64,000 nt of DNA from Neorhodopirellula pilleata (GTDB lineage: Bacteria; Planctomycetota; Planctomycetia; Pirellulales; Pirellulaceae). The stretch lies in contig NZ_SJPM01000001.1 in the NCBI RefSeq assembly GCF_007859915.1, positions 1,519,086-1,583,085 of the forward strand, written 5' to 3'. The position numbers were made by a program, and so were the translations under genes. The notes beneath the pieces are model-generated. The model saw only the letters and a list, made by a program, of their open reading frames with translations, had not been told where the DNA came from and did not search any database. Below are positions 37,589 through 45,664 of this stretch, piece by piece; the stretch's first letter is position 1, and every line of letters begins with the position of its first letter.

Positions 37589-40500
37589 ACTGGCTGATCA
37601 CAACCTCGCTTCAGTTTCGACTCCTTGTCATCGTTCTCGCCATCGCACTGATCATCGTTGGCGTTCGCACGTCCGACTCGGTGCCGCTGGATGTCTTCCC
37701 CGAGTTCGCACCACCACTGGTCGAGATTCAAACGGAGGCTCCCGGCATCGCGACCGAAGACGTCGAAAGTCTGATCACGGTGCCGATTGAGAACGCGGTC
37801 AACGGTATCCCGTTCGTGCAAACAGTGCGTTCAAAATCCGTGCTCGGTTTGTCGAGCGTGCGAATGATTTTCGAGCCTGGCACGGATTTGCTGACCGCCC
37901 GGCAGTTGGTGCAGGAACGGCTGGCACTCGCCGCACCAACGCTGCCCATGGTCGCTCGGCCGCCAGTGATCTTGCCACCGCTGTCTTCGCTGAGCCGTTG
38001 CCTCAAGATCGGGTTGTGGTCGGATACGCAGTCGCAGATGGACATGACGGTGCTGACCAAGTGGACGATCCGACCGCGGCTGATGTCGATCCCTGGCGTA
38101 GCGAATGTCGCCGTTTGGGGCGAGAAGGAACCACAACTGCAAGTCGTCGTCGATCCGGATCGTCTTAGAGCGAACAACTTGACACTCGACGCGATTCTGC
38201 AAACCGTCCGGGACGCCACGGCTGTTGGTGCGGGTGGTTTTGTCGATACGGCGAACCAACGTCTGGCTTTGCGGCATGTTCCCGCAGTCTACACGCCCGA
38301 GCAACTGGGCGAGATCGTGGTTGGGTTTCGCGGGCAAAATGGCAACGTACAGATCCCCGCCACGGGACCGACCACCATGCCATCGCCCGGCACGCCGCTG
38401 CGGATCAAAGACGTTGCCGAGGTCACCTATGACTACGCTCCTCCAATCGGTGACGCAATCATCAACAGCCAACTTGGGTTGTTATTGATTGTTGAAAAGC
38501 AACCGTGGGCCAATACGCTCGATGTGACTCAAAACGTCGAAAAGGCGATGGCGGAACTAAAACCCGCGATGGGTGAAGTTGAATACGACACGACGATATT
38601 CCGCCCGGCGACGTTCATCGAACGAGCACTCACGAACCTCGGTCATTCGATGTTGGTCGGATGCGTGCTGGTCGTGATCGTGTTATTGCTGTTCCTCTTC
38701 GATTGGCGATGCGCGATCATCAGTGCGACCGCGATTCCGCTTTCGTTACTGGCGGCGGTGCTGGTGTTGTACTACCGCGGCGGCACCGTCAACACGATGG
38801 TGCTGGCCGGATTGGTAATTGCACTCGGCGAAGTCGTCGACGATGCGATCATCGACGTGGAAAACATCATGCGTCGGTTGCGGCTGAACTCGAAGCTCGA
38901 AAAGCCACGAAGCAACTTCGCCGTCGTCCTAGGAGCCTCTTTGGAAGTGCGTAGTGCCGTTGTCTACGCAACCGTCATCGTGATCCTGGCGTTCCTGCCA
39001 GTGTTCTTTTTGACGGGACTGGCCGGAGCGTTCTTCCGCCCGCTCGCCGCAGCCTACATCTTAGCCATCCTTGCCTCGCTTGTCGTCGCACTCACCGTGA
39101 CGCCAGCCATGTCGTTGATGTTGCTGCCCAAGTCGGCCCAACGTCGCAGCACCGACGGACCGCTTGTGCGTTTGTTCAAACGCATTTACCGAACGGTCCT
39201 GGGATTTGCTTTGCGGATTAAATGGGGCACCATCGCGGTCACGCTCATCCTGTTTGGATGTCTCGTTTCGACCATTCCGATGCTGGGCGAACAATTGATG
39301 CCCAAGTTCCGCGAGACCGACTTCCTAATGCACTGGGTTGAAAAGCCCGGCATCGGCATCGACGCGATGAACCGTATCACGATTCGTGCCAGCGACGAAA
39401 TGATGGCCGTTGATGGCGTACGCAACTTCGGTTCGCACATCGGCCGCGCTACCGTGGCCGATGAAGTCGTCGGGCCGAACTTCACCGAACTCTGGATCAG
39501 CATTGACGACGACAAAGACTACGACGCGACGGTGGCTGAAGTCCAAGAGATTGTCGATGGCTATCCCGGTTTGTATCGCGACTTGCTGACGTACCTGACC
39601 GAACGGATCAAGGAAGTTCTGACCGGCACGAGTGCGTCGATCGTGGTGCGGTTGTACGGACCCGACTTGGATCAGTTGCGTTTGACCGCGAAAGAGATCG
39701 AAGCGGTGATCAAACCGATCGAGGGCGTGACAACCTTGAAAGTCGAACCGCAAGTACTGGTGCCGCAGATCGCAATCGACATGAAAGTCGAAGCCGCATC
39801 GCAGTTCGGTTTGACGCCAGGCGTGTTGATGAACAACGTCACGACGTTGGTGAACGGAATGCGAGTCGGCGAGATGTATCGCGACCAAGCGATCTTCCCC
39901 GTCGTGGTCGTCGGCGAAAAGAAGTTACGAACCGATCTGGCAACCCTGAACGACTTGATGATTGACACGCCATCGGGTGCTCAGGTTCCGCTTTCGACGG
40001 TCGCCTACCTGACGATCGTGCCCGCACCCAACGTGATCGCCCGCGAAGGAGCGTCACGCAAACTGGACGTGACCTGTAACGTCGACGGCCGCGACTTGGC
40101 CGCCGTCGCCAGCGACATTGAAGCGGCCGTGCGAGACAAGATCCAGTTCAAAACCGGCTACCACCCCGAGTTTTTGGGCGAGTACGCCGAAGCCAAAGCA
40201 TCACGCCAACGCTTGCTGCTGCTTTCACTGGGCAGCATCCTCGCGATCACGATCATCCTCTACATCGACTTTGAAAGTTGGCGATTGGTGTTGTTGATCT
40301 TGATGGCGTTGCCGCTTGCCCTCGCCAGTGGCTTGTTGGGCGTGTTCGCCGGCGGCGGCATCATCTCACTCGGTTCGCTGGTCGGATTCGTCACCGTTCT
40401 GGGCATCGCTGCCCGCAACGCGATCATGCTGATCAGTCACTACCGACATCTCGCCGAAGAAGAACCCGGCATCACCGCCCGCGAGTTGATCCTGCGCGGA

Positions 40501-40713
40501 GCCGAAGAACGCTTGGCCCCAATCCTGATGACGGCCCTCACCACCGGCTTAGCTCTCGTACCCTTGATCTACACCGGCGAACTCCCGGGCCAAGAAATCG
40601 AATACCCGATGGCCCTCGTTATCCTCACCGGCCTGGCCGGGGCCACGATGGTGAATCTGTTGGTGCTGCCGGTCCTGTATTCTTGGTTAGCACCGAAGAA
40701 CCAAACCGCATGA
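37585..40713 (+). CDS. HME-type RND efflux pump (CusA/CzcA-like)
   Basis: The protein has 1042 residues, full length for the family, with 12 predicted helices and two large periplasmic loops. The start ([36 protein letters not shown]) is typical of heavy-metal RND pumps, as is TM4 with [17 protein letters not shown] (acidic relay). Substrate (Cu/Ag, Co/Zn/Cd or other) cannot be decided from sequence alone. The gene overlaps the adaptor (ATGA) and the downstream EamA gene (ATGA), so all are translationally coupled. Confidence 0.93.
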   Translation: MNWLITTSLQFRLLVIVLAIALIIVGVRTSDSVPLDVFPEFAPPLVEIQTEAPGIATEDVESLITVPIENAVNGIPFVQTVRSKSVLGLSSVRMIFEPGTDLLTARQLVQERLALAAPTLPMVARPPVILPPLSSLSRCLKIGLWSDTQSQMDMTVLTKWTIRPRLMSIPGVANVAVWGEKEPQLQVVVDPDRLRANNLTLDAILQTVRDATAVGAGGFVDTANQRLALRHVPAVYTPEQLGEIVVGFRGQNGNVQIPATGPTTMPSPGTPLRIKDVAEVTYDYAPPIGDAIINSQLGLLLIVEKQPWANTLDVTQNVEKAMAELKPAMGEVEYDTTIFRPATFIERALTNLGHSMLVGCVLVVIVLLLFLFDWRCAIISATAIPLSLLAAVLVLYYRGGTVNTMVLAGLVIALGEVVDDAIIDVENIMRRLRLNSKLEKPRSNFAVVLGASLEVRSAVVYATVIVILAFLPVFFLTGLAGAFFRPLAAAYILAILASLVVALTVTPAMSLMLLPKSAQRRSTDGPLVRLFKRIYRTVLGFALRIKWGTIAVTLILFGCLVSTIPMLGEQLMPKFRETDFLMHWVEKPGIGIDAMNRITIRASDEMMAVDGVRNFGSHIGRATVADEVVGPNFTELWISIDDDKDYDATVAEVQEIVDGYPGLYRDLLTYLTERIKEVLTGTSASIVVRLYGPDLDQLRLTAKEIEAVIKPIEGVTTLKVEPQVLVPQIAIDMKVEAASQFGLTPGVLMNNVTTLVNGMRVGEMYRDQAIFPVVVVGEKKLRTDLATLNDLMIDTPSGAQVPLSTVAYLTIVPAPNVIAREGASRKLDVTCNVDGRDLAAVASDIEAAVRDKIQFKTGYHPEFLGEYAEAKASRQRLLLLSLGSILAITIILYIDFESWRLVLLILMALPLALASGLLGVFAGGGIISLGSLVGFVTVLGIAARNAIMLISHYRHLAEEEPGITARELILRGAEERLAPILMTALTTGLALVPLIYTGELPGQEIEYPMALVILTGLAGATMVNLLVLPVLYSWLAPKNQTA

Positions 40714-41156
40714 ATCTTTGGCAATCGCTATCGACCAGTTGGCAGTTCTGGGCATTTTTGTCGGCGCTGGCGGCCGCATTGACGGCGGTGTTTGCCAAGC
40801 AGGGTGTGAAGGGCATTCCGCCGGATGTGGCGACATTCGTTCGCACCGTCGTGATCCTGCTGTTTGTCTCGGTGATGTTGTACCTGTCGTCGCAGTTCGG
40901 CGTCTTGAAGTCGTTGTCGCGTCGTGCGATCGCTTTTCTTGTTCTATCCGGCCTTGCCACCGGGGCGAGCTGGATCTGCTATTTTCGAGCGTTGGATCTG
41001 GGCAAGGCCGCGCAGGTCGCGTCGGTCGATAAGCTGAGCGTTGTGTTGGTTGCAATCATCGCGATGATCTTCTTGAAAGAACGACTCTCTCCCATCTCGC
41101 TTACCGGCATAGGCCTGATCACGCTGGGGACCGTGCTGGTGGCATCGGGAAAGTGA
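40710..41156 (+). CDS. 5-TM EamA-domain membrane protein
   Basis: The protein has 148 residues with one EamA domain: [40 protein letters not shown], then [66 protein letters not shown]. Single-domain EamA proteins act as dimers in small-molecule or lipid-sugar flipping (ArnE/F are related). It overlaps the RND pump stop by 4 bases. Its own stop (TGA 41154-41156) abuts the stop of the convergent gtrA-like gene. Confidence 0.85.
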   Translation: MNLWQSLSTSWQFWAFLSALAAALTAVFAKQGVKGIPPDVATFVRTVVILLFVSVMLYLSSQFGVLKSLSRRAIAFLVLSGLATGASWICYFRALDLGKAAQVASVDKLSVVLVAIIAMIFLKERLSPISLTGIGLITLGTVLVASGK

Positions 41157-41576
41157 TCAGCGAAACACGAACATCTTGCGGATCGTGTAGTTCAGCACCG
41201 TGGAAAATGCAATGCAGGTGACGGCGGCTAGCAAACTGGGCGTGTTGAAGACGGTAATTAGAAGACGTCCAAACTGCAAACCGCCGAAGTAGCTTAGCAG
41301 TGAGACACCGAAGAAGAGAAACGCCTCGGTGGTTGGGCGGTGGCGTCCTTGCTCGAAGACCCATCGTGAATTGACCCAGTAGCTCACCGTGTTGGCGGTG
41401 ACGAACGCGACCGTCTTGTCGATGGCGAAATGTCTTGATCGAACGATCTCGCTGATGCTGATGCCGTCACACGGTAGGACGAAGGTTTCCAGCAGGTGAA
41501 AGCCGAATAGATCGACCAAGGCAGTAAACGCACCGGCGATTAAGTAGCGAACCCACTGGCGGTGCAGCAGGTTCAC
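41157..41576 (-). CDS. GtrA-family membrane protein
   Basis: The protein has 139 residues and four hydrophobic helices in the GtrA pattern: WVRYLIAGAFTALVDLFGFHLL, KTVAFVTANTVSYWVNSRWVF, FLFFGVSLLSYFGGLQFGRLL and TCIAFSTVLNYTIRKMFVF. GtrA proteins are thought to flip polyprenyl-phosphate-linked sugars in glycosylation pathways. GTG 41576 is chosen because the longer frame overlaps the upstream gene. It is the last gene of the minus-strand glycosylation cluster. Confidence 0.88.
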   Translation of the reverse strand: MNLLHRQWVRYLIAGAFTALVDLFGFHLLETFVLPCDGISISEIVRSRHFAIDKTVAFVTANTVSYWVNSRWVFEQGRHRPTTEAFLFFGVSLLSYFGGLQFGRLLITVFNTPSLLAAVTCIAFSTVLNYTIRKMFVFR

Positions 41577-41604
41577 GCCGGAACCGTCGATGCGAACCGA
41601 TGCG

Positions 41605-42564
41605 TTAGTAGTCAAACCAGACCCCCATTCCAAGATAAGACTCGCGTCGTTGAAAGAACGAGAATTGGCTTGTTGGGCCGTCACCGTACTGAGCACCGAA
41701 TCGAATGCGACGTCCCGATTTCAAGCTTTGGAACGACCATCCCGCTTGCACCGTGGTGGAAACGTCGTAGTCGACTGCTTCGCGAAAGTTCAAATTGACG
41801 GCTGCGAACGGAGCACCTCGCCGCATGTTTTTCGCGATTGGCGTGTACTCGGCTCCGGTCTGGAACTGATACCGCTTGGCTCCACCGGAAGCACGAAACG
41901 CGTTTGCAAACTCGCCGTACAGCCGCATGTCGTCACGCGGCCGATAGCTGCCGCCGACAATCCATGACTCGGTGACGTAGTTGATTCGTGTGAACGTCGG
42001 ATTGCGGATCAAGTATTCGTCACCGACGTGCGAGCTGATGTGAAAGTAGCCGATCTTCATCGCCCAAGGACCGTCGGCCCACGTCATTTCCGTTCCAAAT
42101 CGGTAATCCATTGACTCGACATCTTCGGCGTGCAATAGATCTAACCGAGTGATCACGGCCCCTTCCAAATCCCACTGCCAACCGGATGCACCGTGAGCTT
42201 CGCCGGTTCCGTAGCGAAGCAATCCGACGCGTCCACCGAGCGTTGCGTCCCAGAAAATGCCCTCGTTGTCGTCACCAAAGATGACCGTCGAGATGCGTGG
42301 CTCTTGTGGAGCGGCCAAGTATGATTGCCACAACAAACCGTCGGGAAGCAGATGCCATTGATCGCTTTCTGTCGTGCTGCCCAGGCAGGGATCGCAACTG
42401 TCATCGCTGAACGCGGCGATGTCGCCAGTTAAAGAATTGCGAAAACCAGTTTGCTCGATAAGGTCGGCGTCATCCCACACGAAACCGTCCTGAGCGACGG
42501 CAACGTCGCCAAGCGAAAGAACTAGAGCGAGCATGCAGCCCAAGTGAAACCAAGTCCTTTCCAT
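41605..42564 (-). CDS. DUF1207 outer-membrane protein
   Basis: The protein has 319 residues with a signal peptide (LGCMLALVLSLGDVAVA). The segment WHLLPDGLLWQSYLAAPQEPRIS is a DUF1207 hallmark, followed by alternating aromatic strands (WQWDLEGAVITRLDL, WAMKIGYFHISSHVGDEYL, MRLYGEFANAFR, YQFQTGAEYTP) and a terminal Tyr, consistent with a beta-barrel. Function unknown. It starts directly at the stop of the ArnT-like gene (no gap). Confidence 0.8.
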   Translation of the reverse strand: MERTWFHLGCMLALVLSLGDVAVAQDGFVWDDADLIEQTGFRNSLTGDIAAFSDDSCDPCLGSTTESDQWHLLPDGLLWQSYLAAPQEPRISTVIFGDDNEGIFWDATLGGRVGLLRYGTGEAHGASGWQWDLEGAVITRLDLLHAEDVESMDYRFGTEMTWADGPWAMKIGYFHISSHVGDEYLIRNPTFTRINYVTESWIVGGSYRPRDDMRLYGEFANAFRASGGAKRYQFQTGAEYTPIAKNMRRGAPFAAVNLNFREAVDYDVSTTVQAGWSFQSLKSGRRIRFGAQYGDGPTSQFSFFQRRESYLGMGVWFDY

Positions 42565-44310
42565 CTAACGGCTCACCTTCCCAGTCGACGCGACTGTCTT
42601 CGCGACCGGCGTGATGCGTGACGCTCGATAGACATGTTCGTGGCGAGGTGAAACCGTCAAACGATGCGTGGAAGCCAAAACCTCTCGCGTCCGTTCGATT
42701 CTCGCGTCATCGGTTACCAATACAAAATCGCGTTGATTCGACGCGAAACCGACGAACTCGTCTTCCCACTCGATCGAAAACGCCACCGTCTGACGCTGCG
42801 ATAAGTGAAAGGTCGCCCCGTGCGGCTTTTCGCCAAAGAAAACGATCGCCGCATCGGCGTCGTCTTCAGCGACTCGGAAAGCTTCAACGTACACCGAGCG
42901 TTCGGAAGAGATTGTGGGCAATAGAACCGTGGAAGCGAACAGCATCACGCCAACTGAGACCATGGCCGTTCCCGCCCAAGCCAATCTGTCTACCGCGATG
43001 TTGCGATTCCAATTCGCCAGCACGATGGCCAACACGACGACGCACCCAATTCCCACCAACACACTGACTGGCGAAACAGAACCCGCCAACCATGCGTCGA
43101 CACCGATCATGGATCCACAAGCCATGATCAAAATCACGGTCGCTCGCCGCGGAAACGGAATCAAGTAGTTCGTGATTCGATCCACCGCATCGCGACGAAA
43201 CACGGTTTGATCCAGCATCACGCCCATCGCCAAGCAGATTAGCGGGATCGCAGGCAAGATGTACGTTGGCAATTTGCAACTGGCCGCCGAGAAGAACGCC
43301 AGCATCCAGACTGATCCGCAAACCAGGAAGCCGAGATCCTTGGAACGCAGCGAACGCTTGCGACTGGCCGAACTTGCCACGAACACACCTACCGAAGGCA
43401 ACAACAACGACGCCGGAAACATCGCCGCGAACACGATAGGAATGTAGAACCAAAACGGCTGCTCGTGATTCGACCCTCTCATGAACCGTTGATAGTTGTG
43501 CTCCCAGAAAAAGTAGTCCACGAATTGCGAATTGAATTTGGCCACCGCGATGTACCACGGCACGCAAACGACCACCATCGGCACGACGAAGGCGACCCAG
43601 TGCAGTATACGAGTTCGACTGTGATCGGCCCGCAACCAACCGCTGACGATCAACGGCGGCGCGCACAGCACCAATGCCACGGGGCCTTTGGTCAACACTC
43701 CCAAAGCGCAGGCGACACCCGACACCATCCACCATACCGGGCGATGGCGTTGGCCTCGGACCGCGATGTAACCGGACAACAGGCAAAGGGTCGTGAAGAA
43801 CGTCAGCAACGAATCGAGAATCAGAAACCGACCCGAGAGCACGAATCCGCCACACAAAGACAATGACATCGCGCCTAACCAAGCCGATCGTCGCCCCACC
43901 ACGCGGCTACCCCAACCGAATACGAACAGAATCGTCGCCAGCGCCGACAACATCGACGGCAGTCGTGCCGCCGTTTCCGTCGTACCGAATGTCCGAAACG
44001 ACAATGCCGTCAACCAGTACATCAATGGCGGTTTGTCTAGATAGGCTTTGCCGCCCAGGGTCGGCGTGACCCAGTCACGTGAGTCGATCATTTCGATCGC
44101 GATTTGGGCGTACCGCGTTTCATCAGGTTCGATCAGCGGGTAAGCCAGATTCGGAACGAGGACCACGCACGCGGTGGCAATCAGCGTCACCCATGCCACG
44201 CAACGTTGACGCCGAGACCAACCGCTGGCCGGGGAAACGGCCTGTTGCGCAGGCGCTGGGAAGTGATCGTCCCACACATGTCGCATCTTCGTTTTGTAAG
44301 GTATCAACAT
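42565..44310 (-). CDS. ArnT-like GT-C glycosyltransferase
   Basis: The protein has 581 residues and about 11-12 membrane helices. The first periplasmic loop carries YPLIEPDETRYAQIAIEMIDSRDWVTP and YLDKPPLMYWLTALSFRTFG, the catalytic acidic and substrate region of the PMT/ArnT family. It would transfer a sugar from undecaprenyl phosphate to lipid A, glycan or protein on the periplasmic side. It starts 6 bases after the LptF/G permease and is co-transcribed with it and the following genes. Confidence 0.88.
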   Translation of the reverse strand: MLIPYKTKMRHVWDDHFPAPAQQAVSPASGWSRRQRCVAWVTLIATACVVLVPNLAYPLIEPDETRYAQIAIEMIDSRDWVTPTLGGKAYLDKPPLMYWLTALSFRTFGTTETAARLPSMLSALATILFVFGWGSRVVGRRSAWLGAMSLSLCGGFVLSGRFLILDSLLTFFTTLCLLSGYIAVRGQRHRPVWWMVSGVACALGVLTKGPVALVLCAPPLIVSGWLRADHSRTRILHWVAFVVPMVVVCVPWYIAVAKFNSQFVDYFFWEHNYQRFMRGSNHEQPFWFYIPIVFAAMFPASLLLPSVGVFVASSASRKRSLRSKDLGFLVCGSVWMLAFFSAASCKLPTYILPAIPLICLAMGVMLDQTVFRRDAVDRITNYLIPFPRRATVILIMACGSMIGVDAWLAGSVSPVSVLVGIGCVVVLAIVLANWNRNIAVDRLAWAGTAMVSVGVMLFASTVLLPTISSERSVYVEAFRVAEDDADAAIVFFGEKPHGATFHLSQRQTVAFSIEWEDEFVGFASNQRDFVLVTDDARIERTREVLASTHRLTVSPRHEHVYRASRITPVAKTVASTGKVSR

Positions 44311-44316
44311 GGGTGG

Positions 44317-45510
44317 TCATGCGGGTTGATAGACAAGTCGTCGCATCATCAAAGCGCTGACGAAGATAAATAGGAGGTTCGCGATCCAGACGCCTTGGGG
44401 AACCAATCGTCCGTCCTTGGCCATGTCCAACGTCAGCGCAAAGATCGGGTAGTAGACCAACACGGTCGGCAGAAACACGACGCCAAACGTTGTCATCGTG
44501 TCTGACGCTTTCATGCGGATCGCCAGCGGAATGCCAATCAACGACATCGCCAGACAGGTGAACCCGCTGGCCCAACGGCGGTGCATTTCGGTGCCGAGGC
44601 GGTGCAGTCGTTGGCGTCCGCCCGCAACGGCCGCCAGCCGAGAGTCTGATTCAGGACTACTGATTTCGTCGGTCCGCGACATCAGGATGCTGAATGCCGT
44701 GTGAACCGCGATCGCATTCTCGCGGCGACGAATATCGTCGCTTTGCCTCAGCGACGCGGTTGGTAAGTCTCGCATCGACATGTGGGAGGGATGCGCGACC
44801 AACAAGTCGACCACCGGGTCCATGCCCAGAGGAATCGTATGCACAAATGTTTCGGGGAACACAAAAGACGCCACGCCGCCCACGTCCGCCCGACTGCTGG
44901 TGATGCTCAATTGCAAACTCTCATCGGCTGCTTGATAGCTGAGCTGTGCCGTGTCGGCGGTAATCGTGATCGGCTCCGCTCCGGGCCGGCTGATCTTGAT
45001 TTGCGGCTGCACCAGATCGCGCCCGTTGACATCACGCACCGACATCGAAAAGCTGTCGTGCTGAAAGCTGTGGTCACGCTGTAGTTTGTTGTAGGCGATC
45101 TTTTCGACCGATGACAAAACAACTCGCTGCACGCCATGAAATCCCCAAGTGAATGCGATGTTGATCAGCCCGACGGTCGCGATACTTAGGCTGGCAGTCA
45201 ACAGGACCGCAGGAATGATCGACGGCAACAACGAGATTCCGACCGACTGCATGGCGATAAATTCATTGTCGACCGACATGCGACCGTAAACGGTACAGAC
45301 GCTGAACAACGCCGTGCCGGGCACAGCAAGCGACAGTGCATTGGGCAGAGAAAACGGAATGAGTCGGATGACGCCCACCGGCCCGAGGCCCTGATTGATC
45401 GCCTCGCGAGCGACACCGATGAACATCACCAGCATCGTGATCACGAACAGCGATACGAAGAACGTGACGAAGATGTCACGAGCGATCCGTCGTTGGATCG
45501 TCGTCAACAT
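44317..45510 (-). CDS. LptF/LptG-family permease
   Basis: The protein has 397 residues. Six helices in the YjgP/YjgQ pattern (TTIQRRIARDIFVTFFVSLFVITMLVMFIG; FSLPNALSLAVPGTALFSVCTVYGRMSVDNEFIAMQSVGISLL; a jellyroll-type periplasmic middle; LGTEMHRRWASGFTCLAMSLIGIPLAIRM; GVVFLPTVLVYYPIF). In the Lpt system these permeases extract LPS from the inner membrane. Only one is encoded here, so it may act as a homodimer on a modified lipid. AAGGGAA precedes the ATG by ~6 bases. Confidence 0.85.
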   Translation of the reverse strand: MLTTIQRRIARDIFVTFFVSLFVITMLVMFIGVAREAINQGLGPVGVIRLIPFSLPNALSLAVPGTALFSVCTVYGRMSVDNEFIAMQSVGISLLPSIIPAVLLTASLSIATVGLINIAFTWGFHGVQRVVLSSVEKIAYNKLQRDHSFQHDSFSMSVRDVNGRDLVQPQIKISRPGAEPITITADTAQLSYQAADESLQLSITSSRADVGGVASFVFPETFVHTIPLGMDPVVDLLVAHPSHMSMRDLPTASLRQSDDIRRRENAIAVHTAFSILMSRTDEISSPESDSRLAAVAGGRQRLHRLGTEMHRRWASGFTCLAMSLIGIPLAIRMKASDTMTTFGVVFLPTVLVYYPIFALTLDMAKDGRLVPQGVWIANLLFIFVSALMMRRLVYQPA

Positions 45511-45664
45511 TCCAGTTCCCTTTGCTTCGCCAGGTCAGCGTCCGCCGCCTCGCGAGCTTCCAAGGCATCGGCAAGCTGGCGAACGATGGCAAGGTCACAG
45601 GGGACGCATCCGTCGCAGGGCCGGAAGCGGGGCTGCGAAGCGAGCAACCATCTCACGAACCACT

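Noticed and set aside
40278..40709. N-terminal part of a 292-codon EamA frame
   Set aside because: It overlaps the RND pump in another frame and is Arg/Pro-rich; the EamA fold begins at 40710.
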